From Micavibrio sp. UBA2638 (lineage in GTDB: Bacteria; Pseudomonadota; Alphaproteobacteria; Micavibrionales; Micavibrionaceae): 48,136 bases of DNA. The notes beneath the pieces are model-generated. The model worked only from the letters and a program-made list of their open reading frames with translations, searched no databases and was not told the DNA's origin. Shown piece by piece: positions 32,419 to 42,196 of the stretch. The stretch is from positions 10,040-58,175 of the forward strand of contig DENS01000008.1 of the NCBI GenBank assembly GCA_002359735.1, read 5' to 3'. The position numbers and the translations under genes are program-made. How positions within the stretch are numbered: the stretch's first letter is position 1; each line of letters begins with the position of its first letter.

Positions 32419-35237
32419 TGTTTGCGTTATTTAACAATATTTTGTTCGTTAATCCTTTCATTTTAAGTGCTCTGGCGGCTCTGCCAATTTTATGGTTTTT
32501 ATTACGTGCCACCCCCCCCGCTCCTAAGACGGTTGATTTTCCGGCAACCCGTTTTCTAATAGGGTTAATTCCAGATAATATTACCCCATCAAAGACACCT
32601 TGGTGGCTATTACTACTACGCCTCATTATTGCGGCCCTTGTTATTTTCGCGTTGGCGCAGCCAATTTACAACCCATCTCAATCTCTCAGCGGCACACAAA
32701 ATATTCGCCTTGTTATCAATGATGATTGGGCCTCAGCACAAAATTTCGATCAAATAACAAATACTGCGGCCGATATTCTGGCACAAGCTGCACGTAACAA
32801 AGCCAGCATTGAGTTTATTACAACAGCACAGAAACCAGACACGCCGGGAGCAAAGAGTGATCTCATCAAAATTCTTAGCGCTGACGAGGCGCTGTCACAG
32901 CTAAAAGCCTTACAGCCAAAGCCTTGGGGCAATGACTATGCCGCGCTTACAACGTCCCTTCGCGATCAAAGTACAGATCAGGATATTACGACTATTTTTT
33001 TATCCAGCGGTCTAAGCGACCCTGCCCTCAATACATTTATACAGCAACTGCGCCGCCGCGGGCCGGTAACCTTTATACAGGTTGCCGATAGAGATTTACC
33101 GGTTGCGCTGAACAGAGCGGGGAATGTGGGAAATAAATTGCGCGCGTCAATCGTACTTCCTCCCAGCTTGCCCAATGGTATTCCTCTATCGGTGCAGGCA
33201 CGAACACAAGATGGACGCATTCTGGGAGCAGAAAAAATTCAAAGCGATAGTGAAAAGCCATTACAAGAAGTTAGTTTTGATATCCCTGATCTTTTAATGA
33301 ATGAAATTGGCCAATTTTCAATTGCTGGCCGCCTAAGCGCGGCCAGTACTTATCTTCTGGATGAACGTTTTCGCAAACGTAGCGTCGGCATTGCCGCCGA
33401 ACACAATAATACCGACCCTGCCGCCAAGCTAACAGAATCGTCTACGTATATTAAAAACGCATTGGCCCCGTACACGCAGCTTGAATTTGGAACGATTACA
33501 GATTTGCTAAACGCGGATCCTGCCATGATCATATTACCGGATATTGGGGCCGTTCCCAGCGATACATTGAATGCCCTTGAAGAATGGGTACATGAGGGTG
33601 GCCTGCTCTTGCGGTTTGCAGGCCCGAAAATGACACAAAGCCTCAACAAGCCTTACCTGGTTCCCGTCCCATTAAGAACTAGCGGACGATCACTAGATGG
33701 TGCATTAAGCTGGGAAAAGCCCCTCAAAATAAGCAGCTTCCCGGAATCGAGCCCGTTTTATGGAATGGATATTCCTGATGATGTCATAATAAAACAACAG
33801 GTCCTGGCTGAACCCACACAAGATTTATCCGGCAAAACCTGGGGAACTCTGGATGATGGGACACCCCTTGTTACAGCATCTCAGCACGGTAAAGGCTTGT
33901 TGGTTTTAATTCACACAACGGCATCCCCCGATTGGTCGAATTTATCACTCAGCGGATTATTCGTTCGCATGTTGCGCAGACTGGTATCGCTATCAGGAAA
34001 GTCTCCATCAGAGGCTTTTGCACAAAACACTACACTGGACCCATTATATGTTTTAGATGGTTTTGGATCGCTTAAACAAGCCGATGCCAGCGTTAAACCT
34101 ATATCTACCGCAGATCTGGATTCAATCAAAATTAGCGCATCACACCCCCCGGGAATATACGGGCGCGGCGGCATACAAAAGGTTCTAAATTTAGGGGTCA
34201 CACTAGAAAGCATAGAGACTATTAAATCCCTTCCCGTCGGAGTCATTGTAAAAGAATACGGCCAGGATTATGAACTTGATTTACGCCCCTTCCTGCTATA
34301 TGCAGCCCTCACTCTGTTAATAATCGACTGGTTGGTGATTATCAGTTTATCATTGGGCATTGGCGCATTATTTTATAAACGATCCTATGGCCATAGAATG
34401 CGCGCATCATTCTTAATTTTAGCGCTTATGTCCGGGTACGCAATAACAACCGCAACCCAACCTGCGTACGCGCAGCAACAAAGACAAATTAAAAATACCA
34501 TACAAGCCCCCTTAACAGACCTTGGCGCAGATGACCTTGCATATGCTGACGATCTGTACCTGGCATATATAAAAAGCGGTGATGCCGAAGTTGATAGCAT
34601 TACTGAAGATGGGCTGGGCGTTATGGCACGTGTGCTAGCCCGACGTACATCGGCCGAGCCCATAGGGGTTGCCGCCCTCAAACCTAGCAGCAAAATCTTA
34701 CCGTTTTTTCCACTCCTCTACTGGCCTATCGCCACGAACTCCGCCAGCTTAAGCACCGAGGAGGTTCAGAATATTCAGCACTACCTCGATCACGGAGGCA
34801 CTATTTTATTTGACACACGCGACCAAAATTACACAGTGGGCCGCGTCGGAGGCACGCCAAACGCTGAAGCCTTAAGAACACTAGTTGCCAATTTGAATAT
34901 TCCACCACTTCAGGCCCTACCGAAAGACCACGTGCTTACAAAATCCTTTTATCTTTTAAATGACTTCCCCGGCCAGTATTCAGGAGGCACACTATGGGTG
35001 GAAAACGATAGCGCAAATGGTCGCGATGGTGTTTCATCGGTTCTAATAGGTTCGCACAATTGGGCAGCAAGCTGGGCTTCAAATGCCTCCAATACGCGCC
35101 GTACCATATACGGAAAAACCCGACAAGACGAATTAGCGCTGCGTTTTGGTGTTAATCTTATGATGTACGCGCTAACCGGAAATTACAAAGCCGACCAGGT
35201 TCACGTTCCTTACATTTTGGAAAGATTGGGGGAATAA
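32418..35237 (+). CDS. BatA-like N-terminus / DUF4159 membrane protein
   Basis: A 939-residue inner-membrane protein. Two N-terminal helices (about 14-30 and 62-82) frame the BatA-type region with ATRFLIGLIP; a degenerate vWA-like domain follows, with VINDDWASA (99-107) at the metal-site strand. A glutamine-amidotransferase-like fold lies in the middle. Two more helices (about 622-650, 660-682, the latter followed by AYAQQ like an internal signal) precede a C-terminal DUF4159 domain (about 700-939; IPLLYWP-type and HGGTILFDTRD blocks). It overlaps both neighbours by one base (TAATG). Function unknown beyond co-occurrence with MoxR and DUF58. Confidence 0.85.
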   Translation: MFALFNNILFVNPFILSALAALPILWFLLRATPPAPKTVDFPATRFLIGLIPDNITPSKTPWWLLLLRLIIAALVIFALAQPIYNPSQSLSGTQNIRLVINDDWASAQNFDQITNTAADILAQAARNKASIEFITTAQKPDTPGAKSDLIKILSADEALSQLKALQPKPWGNDYAALTTSLRDQSTDQDITTIFLSSGLSDPALNTFIQQLRRRGPVTFIQVADRDLPVALNRAGNVGNKLRASIVLPPSLPNGIPLSVQARTQDGRILGAEKIQSDSEKPLQEVSFDIPDLLMNEIGQFSIAGRLSAASTYLLDERFRKRSVGIAAEHNNTDPAAKLTESSTYIKNALAPYTQLEFGTITDLLNADPAMIILPDIGAVPSDTLNALEEWVHEGGLLLRFAGPKMTQSLNKPYLVPVPLRTSGRSLDGALSWEKPLKISSFPESSPFYGMDIPDDVIIKQQVLAEPTQDLSGKTWGTLDDGTPLVTASQHGKGLLVLIHTTASPDWSNLSLSGLFVRMLRRLVSLSGKSPSEAFAQNTTLDPLYVLDGFGSLKQADASVKPISTADLDSIKISASHPPGIYGRGGIQKVLNLGVTLESIETIKSLPVGVIVKEYGQDYELDLRPFLLYAALTLLIIDWLVIISLSLGIGALFYKRSYGHRMRASFLILALMSGYAITTATQPAYAQQQRQIKNTIQAPLTDLGADDLAYADDLYLAYIKSGDAEVDSITEDGLGVMARVLARRTSAEPIGVAALKPSSKILPFFPLLYWPIATNSASLSTEEVQNIQHYLDHGGTILFDTRDQNYTVGRVGGTPNAEALRTLVANLNIPPLQALPKDHVLTKSFYLLNDFPGQYSGGTLWVENDSANGRDGVSSVLIGSHNWAASWASNASNTRRTIYGKTRQDELALRFGVNLMMYALTGNYKADQVHVPYILERLGE

Positions 35238-37339
35238 TGGGTGCCTTTAATACTAGCATAAGCATTCATTTCTCTCCTGCCATGCCTGTGTCGTGGCTGA
35301 TTGCAATTAGTGTTATCGTATTTTGCCTGTTGCTATTTGGGCTATATAAACGCAAGCAAGGCACATTTTGTCGTTCCATCGGCGCACTCTGTTTTTTGCT
35401 AGCGCTGTGTAATCCATCAGTTCTGGAAGAAAATCGAAAGCCAGTAAAAGATGTTGCAGCCATTGTTATCGATCAAAGCCCATCCCAAAAATATGGCCAA
35501 CGCCAAGATCGATCAGAACAAGCCTTAAATGCAATCATTAAACAAATCGGTAACCGTGATGATCTGGAGATACGCATAATTCGCGCCCCTGAAGAAACAC
35601 TACTTACTAATGAAACGCGGCTTTTCAATAGCCTTGATATTGCTATGGCCGATGTTCCTCAGGGGCGTAGGGCAGGTGTCTTTTTTATCAGTGACGGGCA
35701 AATTCATGACATCCCTCGCCCCCAACAAAACACACAAAATTACGGTCCCATCCACCTTCTACTTAGCGGGAGTAAAGATGAAGTTGACCGACAACTCGTT
35801 ATATTGGAAGCCCCCTCCTATGGCATTGTAGGAAAACCCGTGACCATCAAATATAAAATTGAAGATACCGGCCAAACCGGGTCCGATAATGCCTACGTGA
35901 CTCTAAAACACCAAAATGAAAAGAATAATGTCATCAGCGTTCCTGTTAACAAAGAGATGACCATGGAACTGAATATTGAACACGCGGGACAAAATGTGTT
36001 TGAACTGGCAACGTCCCCGGTTGATAATGAAATCACGCAGGCTAATAACAAAGCGGCGCTAATGGTTAATGGCGTACGAGAACGTTTGCGGGTTTTGCTA
36101 GTTTCCGGACAGCCTCATGCTGGCGGGCGTACTTGGCGTGATTTACTTACCTCCGACCCCAGTGTGGACCTGGTTCATTTCACCATTTTAAGAGAACCAG
36201 ATAAGCTGGACGCTACGCCACAAGACGAGCTCTCGTTAATTGCTTTTCCCTTTCGCGAACTTTTTGAGGTCAAACTGTATGATTTTGATCTTATTGTTTT
36301 TGATCGCTATCGCCTGAACCGTATCCTACCTGATTTCTATTTTAAAAATATCGCCACCTATGTGAAAGATGGCGGTGCCTTCCTAGAAGCCAGCGGCCCA
36401 TCTTTTGCGGGTGAAGATTCAATTTACTACACCGCTTTAATGGATATCTTCCCAGGCACACCGACAGGAGAGATGATAACTGAGCCTTACCGCCCCACCC
36501 TTACCGATATCGGACGTCACCACCCTGTCACAGGGTCCTTAATCTGGAAGGGGATGAGTGCTGGCTCCACAGCCCCCTTATGGGGCCCCTGGTTACGTCA
36601 GGTCGCCTTAGAAAAAAAACGGGGTGAAACCTTAATGACAGGAAAAAACAATAACCCGTTACTGATTTTGGACCGTATAGAAAAAGGCCGAATTGCCCAA
36701 CTTGCAAGCGATCAAATGTGGCTTTGGTCACGTGGGTTTGGTGCCGGAGGGCCCCATACAGAACTTATGCGGCGCATTGTGCACTGGCTGATGAAAGAAC
36801 CGGAATTGGACGAACGCGCCTTAAACATCAGCGTGAACGGTAATAAAATTAATATCAAAAGTCGTGATTTTAGCGAGAAGAACAAACAAATTATAATGCG
36901 TGATCCAAATGACAATATTCATGCGATCGCATTAAACAAAAAAGTCAACAACATGCTCGAGACAATCGTGGTCGCCGAAGAAATAGGCATATACAGCTTT
37001 GAAGATGCCTATGGTGATACACGTTTTGCAATCGTAGGAGATTTAAACCCTCCAGAGCTGCGCGGCGTTGTATCCACAGACCATAAATTAACACCATTAC
37101 TAAATCAAACAGGTAGCCGCAGCCTCTGGCTAGAAGATGATAACGCACCTTATATCCGCATGGTTGACTCGGCTCGTAGAAAATTTTACGGACAAAGCTG
37201 GCTTGGTTTACGTCAGAATAATGAGTACACCATACAAGGTTTAAAAGAAAAAGATGTGCTGCCCAGCTGGCTAATACTATCTATACTGCTAAGCATAGTC
37301 ATTTTGACGTGGTGGTACGAAGGACGAGCAAAGAAATAA
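35237..37339 (+). CDS. vWA-like large membrane protein of the MoxR operon
   Basis: A 700-residue protein anchored at both ends: N-terminal helices at about 17-36 and 46-58 and a C-terminal one at about 676-694. The vWA-type metal site D79-Q-S81-P-S83 (VIDQSPSQ) is intact, unlike in its upstream partners. The remainder is periplasmic, strand-rich, with an amidotransferase-like segment (VKDGGAFLEASGPSFAG). It shares the layout of the DUF4159 gene and starts in its stop codon (TAATG). The four genes moxR-DUF58-DUF4159-this one form a recurrent alphaproteobacterial set of unknown function. Confidence 0.82.
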   Translation: MGAFNTSISIHFSPAMPVSWLIAISVIVFCLLLFGLYKRKQGTFCRSIGALCFLLALCNPSVLEENRKPVKDVAAIVIDQSPSQKYGQRQDRSEQALNAIIKQIGNRDDLEIRIIRAPEETLLTNETRLFNSLDIAMADVPQGRRAGVFFISDGQIHDIPRPQQNTQNYGPIHLLLSGSKDEVDRQLVILEAPSYGIVGKPVTIKYKIEDTGQTGSDNAYVTLKHQNEKNNVISVPVNKEMTMELNIEHAGQNVFELATSPVDNEITQANNKAALMVNGVRERLRVLLVSGQPHAGGRTWRDLLTSDPSVDLVHFTILREPDKLDATPQDELSLIAFPFRELFEVKLYDFDLIVFDRYRLNRILPDFYFKNIATYVKDGGAFLEASGPSFAGEDSIYYTALMDIFPGTPTGEMITEPYRPTLTDIGRHHPVTGSLIWKGMSAGSTAPLWGPWLRQVALEKKRGETLMTGKNNNPLLILDRIEKGRIAQLASDQMWLWSRGFGAGGPHTELMRRIVHWLMKEPELDERALNISVNGNKINIKSRDFSEKNKQIIMRDPNDNIHAIALNKKVNNMLETIVVAEEIGIYSFEDAYGDTRFAIVGDLNPPELRGVVSTDHKLTPLLNQTGSRSLWLEDDNAPYIRMVDSARRKFYGQSWLGLRQNNEYTIQGLKEKDVLPSWLILSILLSIVILTWWYEGRAKK

Positions 37340-37377
37340 CCCTTCTCGAAAAGATACAGCGCAGGCATTTTTGGGGC

Positions 37378-39261
37378 TTATGCCAATTTTTGTTTATCGA
37401 TATTTTTTTCCATCAAAATCCGAACAATGCTCTCATTTAATGCCTTGCGCGGCGTTGGTTTACGAAGAACATCTTTAATGGAAGGGTGATCTTTTATAAT
37501 TTCCTGTAATTTTTCGCGGCTATAACCCGACACCATAATAAACGGCAAATCCGGGTCAAAATAGCAAACCTGCTGAACCAGCTCGACTCCCGTCATTTTA
37601 GGCATGTTGTGATCGGTTATGACCAGATCAAAATAACCAGGGCTATCTTTAATAATTGCAAGAGCTTCTAACCCATCAGAACAGATGCCCACATCATATC
37701 CCAAACGTTCCAACATATTGGCCATCATTTCCTGCACATCTTCCTGATCTTCTACCAAAAGTATATTACCGGAAACCTTATCTGCAATAGCATCAACATC
37801 AATATTTTCACGCTTTGAAACAGTTTTTATACTTGGTAAATAAATATGAAAACAGGTTCCTTTGCCGACCTCACTTTCAATCACTAAAGCTCCACAATGT
37901 CCGGCCACAACACCATGAACCGTTGCAAGACCTAAGCCCGTTCCTTTATCAACAGATTTAGTCGTAAAAAACGGCTCAAAAATATGCTCCATAATTGTCC
38001 GGCTCATTCCCGTTCCGCTATCACAAACACGTAAGGCAACATACTCCACATCTCGGGCTATTTGCCCAAGATACATGCGGGTTTTGCTAGGGCTGACGTC
38101 TTCAAAAAAGATATTGGGCGTTTCGCTCGGCTCAAGTAACTTATCCCCCATTAGCTCGTCAGGCAGACTATCAATTACTTTTGGGCTTTCTAACGTCAAA
38201 GAGAGCCCGCCGCGATCCTCTTCCATTGCATCGCGTGCGTTCACACATAAATTCATCAACAATTGAGAAATCTGCGTCGAATTTCCATCGATATAGAATT
38301 CATCGCCATCAAAATCAGTATGCACCTCTATAGATTTAGGGAAGCTCGCTGTAATCATAGACAGACTTTCCTTCACAGGGTCTAGCAGATTAAGAGCATC
38401 TTTGGTACTTTGTTTCTGCCTTGAGAAGGCCAACATTTGATCAACCAGCTCTTTGGCTTGTGCACCAGCCTTCAAAATATTCTTTGCAAATTGTTGCTCG
38501 GCTGATCCAACAGCTAAATCCTCCTCCAAAAATTCGGCATACCCAGAAATTGCTGCCAGAATATTATTAAAGTCATGGGCAATCCCTCCGGCAAGGCGGC
38601 CTATCGCTTCCATTTTCTGCGCTTGGTAGAATTGTTGCTCCAACGCCATTTTTTCTTTGGCGGCACGCTGCTGATCAGATATGTCCCGCGCGGTTCCAAT
38701 CATGCTGTTATCCGGCAACAAAGTGAGACTCATTTCAGCACAGACAATATCCCCGTTATTCCGAACAATTGGTGATGTCCCGCGCCAACGCCTCGTTTTG
38801 GTTAATACCGGTAAGACATTCTCCTGAACTTCTTTACGGCCATTTTCTGTATATAAATTTAGCCAATCTGAACCAATGTATTGGGAGACTTCATCATCAG
38901 AAATATCGTGCAGTTTTTGCAAAGCGGAATTCATATATAATAGGGCACCATCCGCATCAACAATCCCTATTCCATCCGCAGCGGCTTCGATGGCTGCCAT
39001 TCTGTTTTCTAATTGCAACAGCGCCCGGTCTTTTTCCGCATTAATTCTTTTTATTTTTATATGTTGAGACGTATATAAAATGAGAATAACAGCAAGAAAT
39101 GCCCCTTCGGCAAGAAGTGCATAATGCATCACACTGTAATGAATTGACGAGACAAGCATCTTATACATAATCGCGCCCAGCGATATAAGTAAGATGCATA
39201 AAGCCAAAACACTAAAAAAAGTTTCGCGCTTTTGGTTATAAGTTTTGCCAGCAGTCTTCAT
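37378..39261 (-). CDS. PAS hybrid histidine kinase with C-terminal receiver
   Basis: A 627-residue membrane sensor. Two helices (about 16-35, 46-65) enclose a very short loop, so the signal is probably sensed in the cytoplasmic PAS domain (85-195, IVDADGALLYMNSALQKLH). The dimerisation histidine is H229 in GGIAHDFNNILAA, HATPase motifs are N341 (CVNARDAM), DSGTGM and GTGLGLA, and a receiver (498-620) has D550 in VITDHNMP. It sits 3 bases after the LuxR-type regulator, with which it probably forms a phosphorelay; phosphate would need a shuttle or direct transfer. CckA-like architecture. Confidence 0.9.
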   Translation of the reverse strand: MKTAGKTYNQKRETFFSVLALCILLISLGAIMYKMLVSSIHYSVMHYALLAEGAFLAVILILYTSQHIKIKRINAEKDRALLQLENRMAAIEAAADGIGIVDADGALLYMNSALQKLHDISDDEVSQYIGSDWLNLYTENGRKEVQENVLPVLTKTRRWRGTSPIVRNNGDIVCAEMSLTLLPDNSMIGTARDISDQQRAAKEKMALEQQFYQAQKMEAIGRLAGGIAHDFNNILAAISGYAEFLEEDLAVGSAEQQFAKNILKAGAQAKELVDQMLAFSRQKQSTKDALNLLDPVKESLSMITASFPKSIEVHTDFDGDEFYIDGNSTQISQLLMNLCVNARDAMEEDRGGLSLTLESPKVIDSLPDELMGDKLLEPSETPNIFFEDVSPSKTRMYLGQIARDVEYVALRVCDSGTGMSRTIMEHIFEPFFTTKSVDKGTGLGLATVHGVVAGHCGALVIESEVGKGTCFHIYLPSIKTVSKRENIDVDAIADKVSGNILLVEDQEDVQEMMANMLERLGYDVGICSDGLEALAIIKDSPGYFDLVITDHNMPKMTGVELVQQVCYFDPDLPFIMVSGYSREKLQEIIKDHPSIKDVLRKPTPRKALNESIVRILMEKNIDKQKLA

Positions 39262-39264
39262 TGC

Positions 39265-39981
39265 CTAGTGTCCCGCAGCCAACCCCAATTCCCTGGCATG
39301 CATGGCGGCCTGGGTTCTATTCTTGACGTTTAACTTTCTGCAAATCCCCCTGACATGCAACTTGACAGTGACCTCTTGTAAATCAAGGTTTCGAGCAATT
39401 TCTTTATTCGAAGCCCCTCTCATCAAATACGTCAGAACCTCATTTTCACGGGGCGTCAGCTTAATATCATTTGTTGTGCGGACTTGTCTGGCGCGCTTTG
39501 AATCTCCATCCTCTGTTCCGCCTGCCTCACCCGGGCCACCAACATCTGCCTCGTTCGGGTGATCGCTGTAATATGAAGGCATCATTCTGTTATTTTCATC
39601 CAGCGGCATAAAACGTTGCCCAGACAGTACCAACTGTATCGCTTGCAACAAGGCTTTACCCGAAAGAGTTTTAGGGAAATATCCAACAGCCCCAATATCC
39701 ATAGCGGCGCTGACATCATTCGGCTCGGCAACTCCGGACATCAAGGCAATGCGTAGATCAGGATAGACTGCTTTTAACTTTCTTAAGCCTTCATGACCAT
39801 TCATACCAGGCATTCTAAAATCAAGAAGCACCAGATCATACTGAGAATTTTTCGACAATATGATCTCGGCTTCATAAAAATCTTTGGCAACTGCCAATTC
39901 AATGCCTGGTTCCGCACGCTCAAGATATTGTACGAGCGCGTCCCTAAACAAGGTATGGTCATCAACCAACAAAATTCTCAT
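39265..39981 (-). CDS. NarL/LuxR-type response regulator
   Basis: A 238-residue two-domain regulator. The receiver (1-118) has the acidic pair D7-D8, phosphoacceptor D54 (LVLLDFRMPG) and the T/K residues (MSG, PKTLSGKA). A long Gly/Glu linker precedes a C-terminal LuxR HTH: LTPRENEVLTYLMRGASNKE followed by IARNLDLQEVTVKLHVRGIC. It is expected to activate or repress genes when phosphorylated by the hybrid kinase 3 bases downstream. A long-looped inverted repeat (CCCCAATA 39992-39999, TATTGGGG 40055-40062) surrounds its promoter region and could be its own operator. Confidence 0.92.
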   Translation of the reverse strand: MRILLVDDHTLFRDALVQYLERAEPGIELAVAKDFYEAEIILSKNSQYDLVLLDFRMPGMNGHEGLRKLKAVYPDLRIALMSGVAEPNDVSAAMDIGAVGYFPKTLSGKALLQAIQLVLSGQRFMPLDENNRMMPSYYSDHPNEADVGGPGEAGGTEDGDSKRARQVRTTNDIKLTPRENEVLTYLMRGASNKEIARNLDLQEVTVKLHVRGICRKLNVKNRTQAAMHARELGLAAGH

Positions 39982-40114
39982 ACGGCCATTTCCCCAATAG
40001 TAGATTGCCTTACATACTTTAGTCTAGCTCAATATTCATAAGAAATCGTGAAAATATTGGGGGTAAGACTGCATGTGTATGCAAGCCTTTTTCATTCTTC
40101 AAATAACAAAAACC

Positions 40115-42163
40115 CTATAAATCTCTAAGGTTTTGTGGCGTCGCAAGGCCTATATTCTGATGTGGCTTTTGAATATTTTGCAATCTCAAACGATAAACAT
40201 ATGTGCCCTCAACCACGCGCTGCACATAATTTCGGGTTTCATAAATCGGTATCAGTTCAATCCAATCTATTATATCAATCTCGCCTTTACGTGGATCGCC
40301 ATAAATCTCCAGCCATTTATCCACACGGCCCGGCCCGGCATTGTAAGCAGCTATGGCTAGCGGATAGGCTCCATCAAACCTATTCAACATTTGTTTTAAA
40401 TAAGCCGTGCCCAGCTTTATATTATGTGCCGGCCTGGAAGTCAGCCAGACGCGGGAATGCGAAATACCCAACTTATTGGCCGTCTCTTTAGCCGTTCCAG
40501 GCATGAGCTGCATCAACCCTAACGCTCCCGCAGGACTGCGCGCATTAAAATCAAATACACTTTCCTGACGAATAAGCGCGTGAACCAAGGCCCATTCAAT
40601 ATCAATGCCCCGCAATTGCTCTGTAATCACTGGATACGACTGCGCAGTCAAGAACATGCCTTTTCCAGTTGCCCGTTTTGAAATATTGATCGCATCATTA
40701 TAATACTTCATTTCAACGGCCAAATCCGCGCCAAAAAGATAGGCTTTTGCAGAATTACCCTGCCTGACAAAAGCATTCAGAAAATCACTGGCCACATCAC
40801 GCATACCAGCTGCATGAAACAAGCGCGCTGCCTGTATCAATTCATTCCTGTTAAAACCGCTTAGGTCGGACGATGTTAATACAGGCGGCGCATCGCTGGT
40901 TATGACGCCTTGCATAGACAATTCTGCCGCTGCCATTTGCCCATAAAACGCGGTACGGTATTTTGCGGCACTTTTATACCATTGATTCGCGATATCATTT
41001 TGGCCAGCAGTTGCCATAGCACGGCCAGCCCAATATGCGGCACGAGATCGGCTTATTGGGGATGACACATTACCGTGTAAAATCTGAAAATGCGTAAACG
41101 CATCTGCTGGCTCATTCAAAAACCTGAGCGCAATCCACCCAGCCAGCCATTCTGCTTGCGCAAAAGGAAGTCCCGTTTTTAAACCGTGATTTTTTGCTAG
41201 TTTATATGCCTCTGTATACCTTTTTTGTTCTAAAAAGCGACGAATAATAATATGGCGCTCAAGCCACCAATCAGAAGCATTTTGTATTTGGTCTATTGGC
41301 GGCATCATGTTCAAAATCTGTATGGCCGCTTCATTATAATCATTACGTCTGCGCCAGCGCAGGCGCTCATACAACAGGCCGGGGTCTTTACGCAACCGTT
41401 GCGGGACAGCGTTTATCAGACCATCGACATTCTGCTCTGCCTTGGCCAGTGCAATCCGGGCCCTTGCCAGCTCTACATAGCCACGTCCAAGAACATTGGC
41501 AATTCCCATTGCATTGTCTGTTTGCCCACGGAATAAAAGCATATCCAGTCGTTTGTGATGGGCCGCAGTATTTATATAACGGTTGTACTTACGGAACAAA
41601 TTACGCTGATCATCCCGCGAAAGTGACGCACGCGCCCACCAAGTCGATAGATACGCCCTGGCTTTATTAACATTTCCTGTTTTTAACACGGCTTGTAAAT
41701 ACTTATCGGCTCCAGCAGGCGTTAAAGGAGGGTAATCATCAAACCAAGCAACAATATCGCGCGGCGCAAGTGTATCATCAACTTTCCTTTCAACCTTTAA
41801 CCGCAAATCCCTGATACCAGGCCAATGTGGATTTTCTCGAATGAAATGGCTAAGCCGAATAAAATTAATATCTTGATCCTGACGCGTATATACTAGCCAA
41901 AAATACAATTTCGCAGCCAACGGATCACGGGTCGCAGCAATCTCAGTACGGGCAGGCATCCAGATGTCTTGTTCGATCATCTGTAAAGCACGTAATGTAC
42001 GATCATATGCCTTTTTATCTTGCATTCTTATCAGCCCGCCCTCTTCGGCTAAGGCTGGCTGAACGCCGCCCAAGACAATAACACAAAGCAAAGCTAACAA
42101 TAAAAGGCTACATAGCCCGCTCCGCTTGCATTGCGCTCCGCTTGGATATACAGTATCGCTCAC
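40115..42163 (-). CDS. slt: soluble lytic murein transglycosylase
   Basis: A 682-residue Slt70-type periplasmic enzyme that cleaves glycan strands to anhydromuropeptides. A helical superhelix N-terminal part is followed by an SLT domain: the catalytic Glu is in ALIRQESVFD, with SPAGALGLMQLMPGTAKETA, LGTAYLKQML and AIAAYNAGPGRVDKW. Start is taken as GTG 42163: the signal peptide (about 15-38, ending PALAEE) requires a start near here; the open frame extends into the divergent dapA. No strong ribosome-binding site. Only 33 bases separate it from dapA. The leader codons contain a short direct repeat. Confidence 0.9.
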   Translation of the reverse strand: MSDTVYPSGAQCKRSGLCSLLLLALLCVIVLGGVQPALAEEGGLIRMQDKKAYDRTLRALQMIEQDIWMPARTEIAATRDPLAAKLYFWLVYTRQDQDINFIRLSHFIRENPHWPGIRDLRLKVERKVDDTLAPRDIVAWFDDYPPLTPAGADKYLQAVLKTGNVNKARAYLSTWWARASLSRDDQRNLFRKYNRYINTAAHHKRLDMLLFRGQTDNAMGIANVLGRGYVELARARIALAKAEQNVDGLINAVPQRLRKDPGLLYERLRWRRRNDYNEAAIQILNMMPPIDQIQNASDWWLERHIIIRRFLEQKRYTEAYKLAKNHGLKTGLPFAQAEWLAGWIALRFLNEPADAFTHFQILHGNVSSPISRSRAAYWAGRAMATAGQNDIANQWYKSAAKYRTAFYGQMAAAELSMQGVITSDAPPVLTSSDLSGFNRNELIQAARLFHAAGMRDVASDFLNAFVRQGNSAKAYLFGADLAVEMKYYNDAINISKRATGKGMFLTAQSYPVITEQLRGIDIEWALVHALIRQESVFDFNARSPAGALGLMQLMPGTAKETANKLGISHSRVWLTSRPAHNIKLGTAYLKQMLNRFDGAYPLAIAAYNAGPGRVDKWLEIYGDPRKGEIDIIDWIELIPIYETRNYVQRVVEGTYVYRLRLQNIQKPHQNIGLATPQNLRDL

Positions 42164-42196
42164 ATTAAGTTTTAAACATGAAAAGAAAGAGTAAAA

